Shown: one piece after another, positions 33,655 through 45,574 of the stretch
How positions within the stretch are numbered: the first letter of the stretch is position 1
Layout: each line of letters opens with the position of its first letter
Origin: Chromobacterium sp. ATCC 53434
Lineage (GTDB): Bacteria; Pseudomonadota; Gammaproteobacteria; Burkholderiales; Chromobacteriaceae
Reading direction: 5' to 3'
Length of the DNA stretch: 64,000 bases
Assembly (NCBI RefSeq): GCF_002848345.1
Contig: NZ_CP025429.1
Location: 3,782,001-3,846,000 of the forward strand
Position numbers and translations under genes: made by a program
The notes under the pieces: generated by a model
What the model saw: only the letters and a program-made list of their open reading frames with translations
Database searches by the model: none
What the model was told of the DNA's origin: nothing

Positions 33655-34296
33655 ATGCGCAAAAGCAGCCAATCGGAGACTTTCGACAAGATCGTCGAAG
33701 CAAGCCTGCAACTGTTCAACCAGGAAGGCGAGCGCGTCATCACCACCAACCACATCGCCGACCGGATGAACATCAGCACCGGCAAGCTCTACTATCACTT
33801 CCGCAACAAGGATGAGATCGTCAACGAGCTGTACCAGCGCTACGTCAAGGGCATGGCCGATCAGCTGTCCGCCGCGCTGAGCCACAGCAACTCGATCGAG
33901 GCGATGGTGATGGCAATGGAGAAGACGCTGCGCCACATCTGGAGCTTCCGCTTCCTGCCCAAGAGCCTGCCCAGCCTGTTCTACGTCAATCCGCAGCTGG
34001 AGGAGGAACACCAGCAGCTGTCGCGCGGCCAGTTGAACAGCAAGCTGGGCCAGCTGTTCTCCCGCCTGCGCGAACAGGGCATGATTCTGCTCGACGATCA
34101 GCAGCTGACGCATCTGGTGCAGCATTTCCAGATGGTGCAGACCGGCTGGATCAGCACCATCAAGCAGAACGCCAGCGCGGCGGAGCTGGACAGGCTGATC
34201 CAGTCCGGCTGCCGCAGCCTGATGTATCTCTTGACGCCCTACGTCAGCCCGCGCTTCCAGTCGCCGTTCGAGCGCGCCTGCGCCCGCTTCGCCTAG
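33655..34296 (+). CDS. TetR-family transcriptional regulator
   Basis: A 213-residue TetR-type repressor. The HTH is ITTNHIADRMNISTGKLYYHFRNKDEIVNEL (about residues 30-60), and the remainder is a helical ligand domain. It lies 44 bases downstream of the MFS gene on the same strand, preceded by GGGAAGAG, and is probably part of the same unit. A GC-rich inverted repeat (CCCCGCCGCG/CGCGGCGGGG, 34309-34330) follows the stop codon without a T-tract. Confidence 0.87.
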   Translation: MRKSSQSETFDKIVEASLQLFNQEGERVITTNHIADRMNISTGKLYYHFRNKDEIVNELYQRYVKGMADQLSAALSHSNSIEAMVMAMEKTLRHIWSFRFLPKSLPSLFYVNPQLEEEHQQLSRGQLNSKLGQLFSRLREQGMILLDDQQLTHLVQHFQMVQTGWISTIKQNASAAELDRLIQSGCRSLMYLLTPYVSPRFQSPFERACARFA

Positions 34297-34419
34297 CCTT
34301 TCCCGCGTCCCCGCCGCGACCGCGGCGGGGGCCGCCGTCACAAAGCCTCCCTCCCGACGTCCATCCGAGCAAGCGGGTGCCCGGCCCGCCGCCAGTCATC
34401 AACGGACAGGGAGCGAGCC

Positions 34420-35688
34420 ATGCAGGCCATCAACGATCAAAAGGCGATAGACACCTTCATTCAGCAGAAGGCCCTCAACGAATTCAGGATGGCCAAGGAG
34501 CTGTGCGAGCTGTTCGACAATGAACGCTTTTGGCTGCACGATCAATTGCAGACCATCACCGCCACCGCGCTGAACAGCCTGGTGCAATTCAACGCCTATC
34601 TGAAGAACGGCGGCAAATACCCGAAGACCGCCCCGCTGGTCGGCGGCGTGTACTTCTCCGAAGGCAAGCTGAAAATCTTCCAGCACGTGGTTTTCGACGC
34701 GCATGATCACGCCGGCAATCTGGACAAGGCGAGCGCGACATTCACGCAATTGCTCGCCACCACGCCGAACTGCCAAACCATAGGCGAAATCGTCCGCGTC
34801 TTCGCCGGCGTCTGCGAGAAGGTCAAGGACAGCCCCGACGCGTTGCGGGAGGTGCAGACGCTGACCTATATCAAGACCGCGGACCAGGCCCGGCTGATCG
34901 GCTTCGGCGACTTCTGCTCGACGCTGGGCGCCTATCGCACCACCCAGTACGGCGAGGCGGCCTTCTCTCCCCGCTCGCGCGCCCGCTGCGACGGCAAGAA
35001 CGGCAATCCGACGCCGGCCCGCGACGGCCGCGCCATCGATCCCGCCATCGCCGAGGCGCTGGGCCTGAGACCGGCCGACAAGGTGGCGACCGGCAACACC
35101 TTCTACCTGCCGCTGCTGCCCGGCGACGTCGTTCGCGCCATCGACAGCGTGCTGGGACTGCCTCAGGGCGCGTCGATCTCCGGCACCACCTCCGACACCA
35201 TCTGGGCGCTGGAGACGCTGAGCAACTTTATCTACGTCGGCAGCGGCGGCAACACCGCCGACGCCAACCTGATCCTGCTGGCGCTCGCCGCCATCGTTTC
35301 CGGCTATCACCACACGGCGCTGGAAGTCGGCCTGCCGATGACGATCAACGGCTACATCAGCTATCAGCCCGGCCTCTACACCAGCTTCCAGTCGCCGGCC
35401 ATGGCCGCCACCCGGGCCGGCGCCAGAATACGGGAAATCCTGCTCGCCTATGAAAACGCCGAAGCAAACCGCCTGATGCTGATCACCCAGAGGACCGCGA
35501 CGGACCGGGAACTGACGCTGTTCGACAAACGGGATCCGGACGAGCTGGCCCGCTTCCGGACCGCGGTCACGATGAATTACGGCAACTACCGCAAGTGGCA
35601 ACAGCTGGCGCATGGCCCGACGCGGCTGCCCAGCGAGAATCCGTCCTTGTTCCCCAGGCTGGAGCTGGTCGGCATCATCGCGCTGTGA
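34420..35688 (+). CDS. Protein of unknown family, 422 residues
   Basis: An open, well-coded frame preceded by GGGAGC that ends before a strong terminator, so the gene is real. I do not recognise the family. There is no signal peptide and no clear transmembrane helix; one hydrophobic stretch (LILLALAAIVSGYHH, around residue 285-300) is short. Notable blocks are LPLLPGDVVRAIDSVLGLPQGA, SGTTSDTIWALETLSNFIYVGSGGNTADAN and SGYHHTALEVGLPMTINGYISYQPGLY, with adjacent His residues that could bind metal or act catalytically. The gene stands alone between the TetR gene and the convergent sucCD. A secreted effector or a novel enzyme are both possible. Confidence 0.7.
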   Translation: MQAINDQKAIDTFIQQKALNEFRMAKELCELFDNERFWLHDQLQTITATALNSLVQFNAYLKNGGKYPKTAPLVGGVYFSEGKLKIFQHVVFDAHDHAGNLDKASATFTQLLATTPNCQTIGEIVRVFAGVCEKVKDSPDALREVQTLTYIKTADQARLIGFGDFCSTLGAYRTTQYGEAAFSPRSRARCDGKNGNPTPARDGRAIDPAIAEALGLRPADKVATGNTFYLPLLPGDVVRAIDSVLGLPQGASISGTTSDTIWALETLSNFIYVGSGGNTADANLILLALAAIVSGYHHTALEVGLPMTINGYISYQPGLYTSFQSPAMAATRAGARIREILLAYENAEANRLMLITQRTATDRELTLFDKRDPDELARFRTAVTMNYGNYRKWQQLAHGPTRLPSENPSLFPRLELVGIIAL

Positions 35689-35709
35689 CGCCCGCCGAGC
35701 GGACGTGAA

Positions 35710-35741
35710 AAAGCCCTGCCGGCAAACGCCGGCAGGGCTTT
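35710..35741. terminator. Bidirectional terminator between the unknown gene and sucD
   Basis: The perfect 14-bp stem AAAGCCCTGCCGGC/GCCGGCAGGGCTTT has a four-base loop. It sits between convergent genes and has A-rich and T-rich flanks usable in both directions. Confidence 0.87.
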
Positions 35742-35761
35742 CGTCGGGTCGAAAACCCGGC

Positions 35762-36646
<885 letters not shown>

Positions 36647-36673
36647 TTTGTATTCCTCAGCTCAGTGCGGGTC

Positions 36674-37846
<1,173 letters not shown>

Positions 37847-38009
37847 CTATGGTTTCCTTTCGGGGAAATGATGGCGGGCATGCGCCTCTGCCTCTATTCC
37901 TTGATCGCTTGCCAAACCTTGGTTGGCTGGGACAGGCGGCCGGCCCCCCGGCAGGCCGCTCCATCCATTACCGGTCGGGTCGTGCGCATTGTACACGACC
38001 CGTGTTCAC

Positions 38010-39443
38010 TCAACCGTGCAACGCGCGCTTGTCGGCGGCGAGGGCGGCTTCGTGGATCACTTCCGACAACGACGGGTGGGCGTGGACAATGCGCGCCAGG
38101 TCTTCGCTGGCGGCCTTGAACTCCATCGACACCACGCCCTCGCTGACCAGCTCGGACACCATCGGGCCTATCATGTGCAGGCCCAGAATGCGGTCGGTCT
38201 TGGCGTCGGCCAGAATCTTGACCGTGCCCTGCGCCATGCCCAGGCCCAGCGCGCGGCCATTGGCGCCGAAACCGGAGGTGCCCTTCTTGTACTCGACGCC
38301 CTCGGCCTTCAGCTGCTCCTCGGTCTTGCCGACCCAGGCGATCTCCGGCGAAGTGTAGATCACCCACGGGATCACGCCGAAATCGACGTGCGGCTTCTGA
38401 CCGGCGATGCGCTCGGCCACGGCCACGCCCTCTTCCGACGCCTTGTGCGCCAGCATCGGGCCGCGCACCACGTCGCCGATCGCCCAGATATTGGGCAGAT
38501 TGGTGTGGCAGTGATCATCGACGGCGACGAAGCCGCGCTCGTCCAGCTGCAGGCCGACGGTCTCGGCGCCCAGGCCCTGGGTGTTCGGCACGCGGCCGAT
38601 GGAGACGATCAGCTTGTCGAACTCGGCCTTCACCGCTTCGCCGTTCAGCTCGTAGCTGACGGTGACGCTCTTCTTGCCTGCCTTCACTTCGCCGATCTTG
38701 ACGCCCAGCTTGATGTCCAGGCCGGTGTCCTTGGTCAGCGTCTTGAACGCTTCCTTGGCGATCTGCTGGTCGGCGGCGGCCAGGAAGGTCGGCATCGCCT
38801 CCAGGATCGTCACCTCGGAACCCAGGCGCTTCCACACCGAGCCCATTTCCAGGCCGATCACGCCGGCGCCGATCACGCCCAGGCGCTTCGGCACGTCCGT
38901 CAGCGCCAGCGCGCCCTCGTTGTCCAGCACCAGCTTGTTGTCGGTGGCCAGGCCCGGCAGCGCGCGCGGGCTGGAACCGGTGGCGATGATGACGTGGCCG
39001 GCTTCCAGCGTGTCCACGACCTTGCCGCCGTCGGTGACCTCGATCGCCCACTTCTCGCCCTGACGGCCCTTCAGGCTGCCCAGACCGTGGATGTTGGCGA
39101 CCTTGTTCTTCTTGAACAGGAAGCCGATGCCGGCAGCGTTCTTGTTGATGATGTCGGTCTTGCGCGACAGCATCTGGCCGACATCCATCTTGGCGCCGGA
39201 CACGCTGATGCCGTGCTTGGCGAAGTCGTGCTGGACGGCGTGGAAGTTCTCCGACGACTGCAGCAGCGCCTTCGACGGGATGCAGCCCACGTTCAGGCAG
39301 GTGCCGCCGAGCGACGGCTTGCCTTCCGGATTCTTGAACGCGTCGACGCAGGCGGTGCTGAAGCCCAGCTGGGCCGCGCGGATGGCGGCCACATAGCCGC
39401 CGGGACCGCCGCCGATCACTACAACATCAAACTGTTGGCTCAT
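38010..39443 (-). CDS. lpdA: Dihydrolipoyl dehydrogenase (E3 of 2-oxoglutarate dehydrogenase)
   Basis: A 477-residue FAD enzyme that reoxidises dihydrolipoamide on OdhB and makes NADH. The FAD motif is [20 protein letters not shown]. The redox disulfide is C49/C54 in [13 protein letters not shown], the NAD-binding region is [19 protein letters not shown], and the catalytic His-Glu pair is in [15 protein letters not shown] near the C-terminus. Its place after sucAB marks it as the E3 dedicated to the 2-oxoglutarate complex, though E3 is often shared. Confidence 0.96.
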   Translation of the reverse strand: MSQQFDVVVIGGGPGGYVAAIRAAQLGFSTACVDAFKNPEGKPSLGGTCLNVGCIPSKALLQSSENFHAVQHDFAKHGISVSGAKMDVGQMLSRKTDIINKNAAGIGFLFKKNKVANIHGLGSLKGRQGEKWAIEVTDGGKVVDTLEAGHVIIATGSSPRALPGLATDNKLVLDNEGALALTDVPKRLGVIGAGVIGLEMGSVWKRLGSEVTILEAMPTFLAAADQQIAKEAFKTLTKDTGLDIKLGVKIGEVKAGKKSVTVSYELNGEAVKAEFDKLIVSIGRVPNTQGLGAETVGLQLDERGFVAVDDHCHTNLPNIWAIGDVVRGPMLAHKASEEGVAVAERIAGQKPHVDFGVIPWVIYTSPEIAWVGKTEEQLKAEGVEYKKGTSGFGANGRALGLGMAQGTVKILADAKTDRILGLHMIGPMVSELVSEGVVSMEFKAASEDLARIVHAHPSLSEVIHEAALAADKRALHG

Positions 39444-39459
39444 GGATTTTCCCTTGGGG

Positions 39460-39645
39460 TCAGGCCTTGCCGACTTTGAACAGCAAGGCCCCGAAAGCGA
39501 TCATGAACAGCGCAATGACGATCTTGCCGAACAACACGTAACGGTCTTCGCGCACGCCCTGCTGGCGCTTCTTCCAGCAGAGGAACAACAACACCGCCCC
39601 GGCCAATACCGAGGCGAACGCGTAAACCCAGTCCGGCAGATTCAT
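39460..39645 (-). CDS. Small two-helix membrane protein in the odh operon
   Basis: A 61-residue protein starting [30 protein letters not shown]. It has two predicted transmembrane helices (about 7-24 and 38-56) joined by a basic loop. GGAG lies just upstream of the ATG at 39645. It sits between odhB and lpdA with 16 bases to lpdA, so it is co-transcribed with enzymes of the 2-oxoglutarate complex. I do not recognise a family. It might anchor or modulate the complex at the membrane, but that is speculation from position only. Confidence 0.65.
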   Translation of the reverse strand: MNLPDWVYAFASVLAGAVLLFLCWKKRQQGVREDRYVLFGKIVIALFMIAFGALLFKVGKA

Positions 39646-39701
39646 TCTGGCTCCGTTCATGCAGATTCAAACAGGCCGGCTTGCGCCGGCCCGGTGCTTC
39701 A

Positions 39702-40949
39702 TTACAGGTCGAGCAGCAGACGCGCCGGATCCTCGATGGCGTCTTTGATCGCCACCAGGCTCAGCACCGCTTCGCGGCCGTCGATGATGCGGTGGTCGTA
39801 GGACTGGGCAAGATACATCATCGGACGCACCACCACTTGACCGTTCTCAACCACGGCGCGCTCCTTGGTGGCGTGCATGCCCAGAATGGCCGATTGCGGC
39901 GGGTTGATGATCGGGGTGGACATCATCGAGCCGAAGGTGCCGCCGTTGGAGATGGTGTAGGTGCCGCCGGTCAACTCCTCGACGGTCAGCTTGCCTTCCT
40001 GGGCGCGCTTGCCGAATTCGGCGATCTGCTTCTCGATGTCGGCCAGGCTCAGCTGATCGGCGTTGCGGATCACCGGCACCACCAGGCCGCGCGGGCTGCC
40101 CACGGCGACGCCGATGTCGAAGTAGCCGTGGTAGACGATGTCGTTGCCGTCCACGGACGCGTTGACGATCGGGTACTTCTTCAGCGCGGCGACCACGGCC
40201 TTGACGAAGAAGCCCATGAAGCCCAGCTTGATGCCGTGCTCTTTCTCGAACTTGTCCTTGTACTTGGCGCGCAGGTCCATCACCGGCTTCATGTTCACTT
40301 CATTGAAGGTGGTGAGGATGGCGTTGGTCTGCTGCGACATGATCAGACGCTCGGCCACGCGCTGGCGCAGACGGGACATCGGCACGCGCTGCTCGGCGCG
40401 GCCGGACAGGATGCCGGCCACATTGACGGCGGCCGGGGTGGCGGACAGCGCGGCGCCGGTGGCGGCCGGGGCCAGCACCGGGCCGGCTTGCGACGGCGCG
40501 GCCGGCTTGGCGACGGCCTGCACGTCTTCCTTCAGCACGCGGCCATCGCGGCCGGAACCGGCGACCTTGGACAGGTCGACGCCGGTTTCGGCGGCCAGCT
40601 TGGCGGCGGACGGCATCGCGGCGGCGGCGGACGGGGCGGCCTGGACAGCGGCCGGAGCGGCGGCGGGCGCCGGGGCGGCGGCTGCGGCCGGAGCGGCGTC
40701 GCCGGCCTTAGCGGCGGTGTCGATCTTGGCGATCAGTTGGCCGGAGACGACGGTGGCGCCGTCTTGCTCGATGATTTCAACCAGCACGCCGGCTTGCGGC
40801 GCCGGCAGCTCCAGCACCACCTTGTCGGTTTCCAGATCGATCACGTTTTCGTCGCGGTTGACGAACTCGCCCACCTTCTTGTGCCAGTTCATCAGCGTGG
40901 CTTCGGATACGGATTCCGGCAATTGCGGGACTTTGACTTCAATCAGCAT
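39702..40949 (-). CDS. odhB: 2-oxoglutarate dehydrogenase E2, dihydrolipoyl succinyltransferase
   Basis: A 415-residue E2 core subunit (also called SucB). The N-terminal lipoyl domain has the lipoylated K43 in [12 protein letters not shown]. It is followed by an Ala/Pro-rich linker, the E3/E1-binding domain ([27 protein letters not shown]) and the catalytic domain ending with [14 protein letters not shown], which holds the active-site His. It transfers succinyl to CoA. The ATG at 40949 ([13 protein letters not shown]) is preceded by GGAG; an in-frame ATG at 40961 lies upstream of that ribosome-binding site. It follows sucA. Confidence 0.97.
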   Translation of the reverse strand: MLIEVKVPQLPESVSEATLMNWHKKVGEFVNRDENVIDLETDKVVLELPAPQAGVLVEIIEQDGATVVSGQLIAKIDTAAKAGDAAPAAAAAPAPAAAPAAVQAAPSAAAAMPSAAKLAAETGVDLSKVAGSGRDGRVLKEDVQAVAKPAAPSQAGPVLAPAATGAALSATPAAVNVAGILSGRAEQRVPMSRLRQRVAERLIMSQQTNAILTTFNEVNMKPVMDLRAKYKDKFEKEHGIKLGFMGFFVKAVVAALKKYPIVNASVDGNDIVYHGYFDIGVAVGSPRGLVVPVIRNADQLSLADIEKQIAEFGKRAQEGKLTVEELTGGTYTISNGGTFGSMMSTPIINPPQSAILGMHATKERAVVENGQVVVRPMMYLAQSYDHRIIDGREAVLSLVAIKDAIEDPARLLLDL

Positions 40950-41001
40950 GTTCTTCTCCATGGCGGGGCGGCGCCGCGCCGCCCCTTAATTTCTCAATGG
41001 C

Positions 41002-43830
41002 TCAGCGGGCAACCGACATGGCTTCTTCGACGAAGGCCTTCAGCTGGGCGACGTGCTTGCTCATATAGCCGACGGCCGGCGAGGCGGACGACGGACGACC
41101 GGCAAACGACAGCTGCTGCTTGGCGCTCAGCAGGCCTTCCAGACGATGGCGGATCTGGTACCAGGCGCCCTGGTTGCGCGGCTCTTCCTGCACCCACATC
41201 ACTTCCTTGGCCTGGGTGAAGCGCGCCAGCTCGGCGGCCACCTGCTCGGTCGGGAACGGATACAGCTGCTCGATGCGCACGATGGCCACTTCGTCGTCCA
41301 GACCGCGTTCCTTGCGGCCGGCGGCGAGGTCGTAGTAGACCTGGCCGGCGCACAGCACCACGCGCTTGACCTTCTTCGGATCGTTGACCACGGTGTCGCC
41401 GATCACCGGACGGAAGCTGCCGGTGGTCAGGTCTTCGATCGGGCTCATCGAGTCCTTGAAGCGCAACAGACGCTTGGACAGGAAGATCACCAGCGGCTTG
41501 CGGTACGGACGCAGCACCTGGCGACGCAGCAAGTGGAACATCTGGCCGGCTTCAGACGGCATCACCACCTGCATATTGTGCTCGGCGCACAGCTGCAGCC
41601 AGCGCTCCAGGCGGGCGGAGGAGTGCTCCGGACCCTGGCCGTCGTAGCCGTGCGGCAGGATGGAGGTCAGACCGCACAGACGGCCCCACTTGGTCTCGCC
41701 GGAGGAGATGAACTGGTCGATGGCCACCTGGGCGCCGTTGGCGAAGTCGCCGAACTGGGCTTCCCAGATCACCAGCTGATCCGGAGCGGAACAGGCGTAG
41801 CCGTATTCGTAGGCCAGCACCGCCTCCTCGTTCAGGATGGAGTCGATCACCAGGAAATCGGCCTGGTTGTCGGACATATTGCGCAGCGGCACGTAGGCGC
41901 CCTGGTCCCAGCTCTCGCGGTTCTGGTCGTGCAGCACCGAATGGCGGTGGCTGAAGGTGCCGCGGCCGGAGTCCTCGCCCGACAGGCGGACGCCGAAGCC
42001 GTTGGTCACCAAGCTGGCGTAGGCCAGCGTCTCGGCCATGCCCCAGTCGACGTTCTGCTCGCCGGCGGCCATCGCCTTGCGCGCGGCCAGCACCTTCTGC
42101 ACCGTCGGGTGCAGCTTGAAGCCTTCCGGCAGCGTGGTGAACTTGTCGGTCAGGCGCTGGATGTCGGCCAGCGGCAGCGAGGTGTCGGTCGGGTGCGCCC
42201 AGTGGGTGCCCAGGTACTGGCTGAAGTCCAGCGCGTGCTCGCGCTTGTAATTGGTCAGCGCGGTCTGTTCGACATGCTCGCCCTTGTCCAGCGCGTCGCG
42301 GTAGGCCTGGATCTGCGCGTCGGCCTCCTCGGCCGCCAGCACGCCCTCCTGCACCAGGCGGGCGGCGTACATCGCGCGCACGCCCTGGTGCTTGGCGATC
42401 TTCTTGTACATCATCGGCTGGGTCAGGAACGGGTCATCGCCCTCGTTATGACCAAGCTTGCGATAGCACACCAGATCGATCACCACGTCCTTCTTGAAGG
42501 TCATGCGGTAGTCGAGCGCGGCCTGCATCACGTAGCAGACGGCTTCCGGATCGTCGCCGTTGACGTGCAGGATAGGCGCCTCGATCATCTTGGCCACGTC
42601 GGTGCAATACATCGTCGAACGGATGTCGCGGGTGTCCGACGTGGTGAAGCCCACCTGGTTGTTGATGACGATGTGGATGGTGCCGCCGGTGCCGTAGCCG
42701 CGGGTCTGCGACAGGTTGAAGGTGCCCTGGTTGACGCCCAGGCCGCCGAAGGCCGAGTCGCCATGGATCAGCACCGGCACCGCGGTCTTGCGCTCGGTGT
42801 CCTTGCGGCGTTCCTGGCGGGCGCGCACGGAGCCTTCCACCACCGGGTTGACGATTTCCAGGTGGGACGGGTTGAAGGCCAGCGACACGTGCATCGGGCC
42901 GCTCGGCGTCGGGATGTCGGACGAGAAGCCCATGTGGTACTTCACGTCGCCGGACGCCATCTGCTGGGCGGCCTTGCCTTCGAATTCGGCGAACAGGTCG
43001 CGCGGCAGCTTGCCCAGGGTGTTGACCAGCACGTTCAGGCGGCCGCGGTGGGCCATGCCGATGATCAGCTCCTGCACGCCCTGCTCGGTGGCGTTCTGGA
43101 TCAGGTGGTCAAGCGCCGCGATGGCGGATTCGCCGCCTTCCAGCGAGAAACGCTTCTGGCCGACGTACTTGGTGTGCAGGTAGCGTTCCAGCGTCTCGGC
43201 CGCGGTGATCTGCTTCAGGATGCGCTGCTTCTTGGCCGCGTCGTAGCGCGGCGTGGACAGCGCGTCCTCGAAGCGTTTCTGCACCCAGTGCTTTTCGTCG
43301 GACTGGGTGATGTGCATGAATTCGACGCCGATATTGCCGCAGTACGTCTGCTTCAGGCGCGCGATGATGTCGGACAGCGGCAGCTTCTGCGGGCCGGCCA
43401 GCGAGCCGACATTGAACTGCACCGCCATGTCGGCGTCGTTCAGACCATGGGTGGCCGGGTCCAGCTCGCGCACGATGGCCTGGTCCATCCGGCGCAGCGG
43501 GTCCAGATTGGCCTGGCGCGAACCCAGTACGCGGTAGGCCGAGATCAGCTTCAGCACGCCCACCTGCTTCTGCATCGCTTCCCAGTCGGTGGCGGCGGCG
43601 CTGCGCTGACCGATCACCGGCTTCTTCGCCAGCTGAATGAACGACTCCTGGATCGGCTGGTGCGGCACGTCGCGCTCGGCGGCGCCCGGCGACTGCGCCA
43701 GCTTGTCGAAGTAGTCGCGCCACTCCTGCGGCACGGCTGTGGCGTCAGCGAGGTACTGTTCGTACAGCTCCTCGATGAACGGAGCATTCCCACCAAACAG
43801 GTAGGAATGGCTGTACATGGTTTGCATCAT
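41002..43830 (-). CDS. sucA: 2-oxoglutarate dehydrogenase E1 component
   Basis: A 942-residue thiamine-diphosphate enzyme that decarboxylates 2-oxoglutarate and succinylates OdhB. The N-terminal SYLFGGNAPFIEELYEQYL segment contacts E2. The ThDP domain contains HGDSAFGGLGVNQGTFNLS and VINNQVGFTTSD, and the pyrimidine-binding domain has EYGYACSAPDQLVIWEAQFGDFANGAQVAIDQFI. The ATG codons at 43830, 43827 and 43818 are all possible starts; AAAGGG lies about 10 bases ahead of the first. The cytoplasmic complex forms with OdhB and Lpd encoded directly downstream. Confidence 0.97.
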   Translation of the reverse strand: MMQTMYSHSYLFGGNAPFIEELYEQYLADATAVPQEWRDYFDKLAQSPGAAERDVPHQPIQESFIQLAKKPVIGQRSAAATDWEAMQKQVGVLKLISAYRVLGSRQANLDPLRRMDQAIVRELDPATHGLNDADMAVQFNVGSLAGPQKLPLSDIIARLKQTYCGNIGVEFMHITQSDEKHWVQKRFEDALSTPRYDAAKKQRILKQITAAETLERYLHTKYVGQKRFSLEGGESAIAALDHLIQNATEQGVQELIIGMAHRGRLNVLVNTLGKLPRDLFAEFEGKAAQQMASGDVKYHMGFSSDIPTPSGPMHVSLAFNPSHLEIVNPVVEGSVRARQERRKDTERKTAVPVLIHGDSAFGGLGVNQGTFNLSQTRGYGTGGTIHIVINNQVGFTTSDTRDIRSTMYCTDVAKMIEAPILHVNGDDPEAVCYVMQAALDYRMTFKKDVVIDLVCYRKLGHNEGDDPFLTQPMMYKKIAKHQGVRAMYAARLVQEGVLAAEEADAQIQAYRDALDKGEHVEQTALTNYKREHALDFSQYLGTHWAHPTDTSLPLADIQRLTDKFTTLPEGFKLHPTVQKVLAARKAMAAGEQNVDWGMAETLAYASLVTNGFGVRLSGEDSGRGTFSHRHSVLHDQNRESWDQGAYVPLRNMSDNQADFLVIDSILNEEAVLAYEYGYACSAPDQLVIWEAQFGDFANGAQVAIDQFISSGETKWGRLCGLTSILPHGYDGQGPEHSSARLERWLQLCAEHNMQVVMPSEAGQMFHLLRRQVLRPYRKPLVIFLSKRLLRFKDSMSPIEDLTTGSFRPVIGDTVVNDPKKVKRVVLCAGQVYYDLAAGRKERGLDDEVAIVRIEQLYPFPTEQVAAELARFTQAKEVMWVQEEPRNQGAWYQIRHRLEGLLSAKQQLSFAGRPSSASPAVGYMSKHVAQLKAFVEEAMSVAR

Positions 43831-43873
43831 GGTCTGGCTACCCTTTGTCTTGGACGTTGCAGCAATTATTCAA

Positions 43874-43907
43874 AGCGCTATGGCAAGGCGGTCCTTGCCG
43901 CAGCGCT
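43874..43907 (-). ncRNA. Structured leader upstream of sucA (possible sucA RNA element)
   Basis: In the 104 bases between the gltA terminator and sucA, outer arms AGCGCT/AGCGCT enclose inner arms GGCAAGG/CCTTGCC with a four-base loop. This gives a long two-part hairpin ending about 45 bases before the start codon. A sucA RNA motif is known in betaproteobacteria; I cannot confirm that this is the same structure. Confidence 0.35.
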
Positions 43908-43934
43908 CTGTTGACGGAAAACCGCAAACAGCTT

Positions 43935-43974
43935 CAAAAAGGGGCTGGCGGGGACTTCCATCCCTGCCAACCCC
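43935..43974 (-). terminator. Terminator of gltA
   Basis: On the minus strand GGGGTTGGC pairs with GCCAGCCCC through an interrupted inner stem, followed by six T residues. It lies 13 bases past the gltA stop, so sucA is probably transcribed mainly from its own promoter. Confidence 0.85.
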
Positions 43975-43986
43975 GATTCAATCACT

Positions 43987-45276
43987 TCAGCGCTTGGCGA
44001 CCTCGACGAAGTCGCGACGGTCGGAGCCGGTATACAGCTGGCGCGGACGGCCGATCTTCATGCCCGGATCGCCGATCATCTCGTTCCAGTGCGCGATCCA
44101 GCCCACGGTGCGGGCCAGCGCGAAGATCGGAGTGAACATCGACACCGGGATGCCGATGGCCGACAGCACGATGCCGGAGTAGAAGTCCACGTTCGGGTAC
44201 AGCTTGCGCTCGATGAAGTACGGATCGGACAGCGCGATCTTTTCCAGCTCCATCGCCAGCTTGAACTTCGGATCGTTGTGCAGGCCCAGTTCGTTCAGCA
44301 CCTCGTCGCAGGTGTGCTTCATGATGGCGGCGCGCGGGTCCATGTTCTTGTACACGCGGTGGCCGAAGCCCATCAGCTTGTAGCGCTTGTCCTTCACGCC
44401 CTGCATGAAGTCGGCGACGTTATCGACGGAGCCGATCTCGTCCAGCATCTTCAGCACGGCCTCGTTGGCGCCGCCGTGGGACGGGCCCCACAGGCAGGCG
44501 ATGCCGGCGGCGATGCACGCGAACGGGTTGGCGCCGGAGGAGCCGGCCAGGCGCACGGTCGACGTCGAGGCGTTTTGCTCGTGGTCGGCGTGCAGGGTGA
44601 AGATGCGGTCCAGCGCGCGCGCCAGAACCGGGTTCACCTTGTACTCCTCGCACGGCGTGGAGAACATCATGTGCAGGAAGTTTTCCGCGTAGGTCAGGCC
44701 GTTCTTCGGATACGAGAACGGCAGGCCCTTGTTGTAGCGGTAGGCTTGCGCGGCGATCGTCGGCAGCTTGGCCACCAGGCGATGCGCGGAAATGCGGCGA
44801 TGCTCCGGATTGGAGATGTCCAGCGAGTCGTGATAGAACGCGGACAGCGCGCCCACCACGCCGACCATCACGGCCATCGGGTGCGCGTCGCGGCGGAAGC
44901 CCTTGAACAGGCTCATCAGCTGATCATGCAGCATGTTGTGGCGCATGATGCCGCGTTCGAATTCCTTGCGCTGCGCCGCGGTCGGCAACTCGCCGTTCAG
45001 CAGCAGGTAGCACACTTCCAGGTAGTCGCTCTTCTCGGCCAGTTGCTCGATCGGGTAGCCGCGGTAGTACAGCTGGCCCAGATCGCCGTCGATGAAGGTG
45101 ATCTTGGATTCGCAGCTGGCCGTGGCCAGAAAGCCCGGGTCGAAGGTAAACATGCCGGTTTTGCCAAAGGCGCGGATGTCGACGACGTCCGGACCCAGCG
45201 TGCCCCCCAGGACCGGCAGGTCCAGGGTTTCCTTACCCTCGTTGTAGCTGAGCGTGACTTTGCGATTAGTTTCCAC
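43987..45276 (-). CDS. gltA: Citrate synthase
   Basis: A 429-residue type II (hexameric, NADH-sensitive type) citrate synthase that condenses acetyl-CoA and oxaloacetate. It has the N-terminal beta domain ([20 protein letters not shown]), the catalytic His regions in [43 protein letters not shown] and [14 protein letters not shown], and the C-terminal [15 protein letters not shown]. Length and motifs are standard. It lies 49 bases downstream of sdhE and is probably part of the sdh operon, ending at the terminator before sucA. Confidence 0.97.
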   Translation of the reverse strand: METNRKVTLSYNEGKETLDLPVLGGTLGPDVVDIRAFGKTGMFTFDPGFLATASCESKITFIDGDLGQLYYRGYPIEQLAEKSDYLEVCYLLLNGELPTAAQRKEFERGIMRHNMLHDQLMSLFKGFRRDAHPMAVMVGVVGALSAFYHDSLDISNPEHRRISAHRLVAKLPTIAAQAYRYNKGLPFSYPKNGLTYAENFLHMMFSTPCEEYKVNPVLARALDRIFTLHADHEQNASTSTVRLAGSSGANPFACIAAGIACLWGPSHGGANEAVLKMLDEIGSVDNVADFMQGVKDKRYKLMGFGHRVYKNMDPRAAIMKHTCDEVLNELGLHNDPKFKLAMELEKIALSDPYFIERKLYPNVDFYSGIVLSAIGIPVSMFTPIFALARTVGWIAHWNEMIGDPGMKIGRPRQLYTGSDRRDFVEVAKR

Positions 45277-45325
45277 AGCAATACTCCCAGTCGTTATTTC
45301 GTTGTTGTAGTGTGGTGGGGGGCCG

Positions 45326-45574
45326 TCACAGCGATCTGAGGATCGCGATGATGGCCATTTCTTCCGGATCCTCGAGATCGGCCTTGCCGTTGACGATATC
45401 CAGAAAGTCGGTGTCCGGCAGATCCAGCACTCGGCGGTACGCCTCGATCTCGGCGGGCGCCAGCTGGTCGAACGGGCCGGCGAAGAACTTCTCCAGCACC
45501 AGGTCCAGTTCCAGCAGGCCCCGCCGCGACCGCCAGCGGATCCGTTTCAGCTCGATCGGATCGTAGCTCGTCAT
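45326..45574 (-). CDS. sdhE: FAD assembly factor SdhE
   Basis: An 82-residue protein (YgfY/CptB family) needed for covalent attachment of FAD to SdhA. The signature [21 protein letters not shown] contains the conserved RSRRG motif that contacts the flavoprotein, and [15 protein letters not shown] is the typical middle block. The ATG at 45574 overlaps the sdhB stop (ATGA), so translation is coupled. It is visible only as the last third of a longer frame that reads into sdhB in another phase. Confidence 0.95.
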   Translation of the reverse strand: MTSYDPIELKRIRWRSRRGLLELDLVLEKFFAGPFDQLAPAEIEAYRRVLDLPDTDFLDIVNGKADLEDPEEMAIIAILRSL

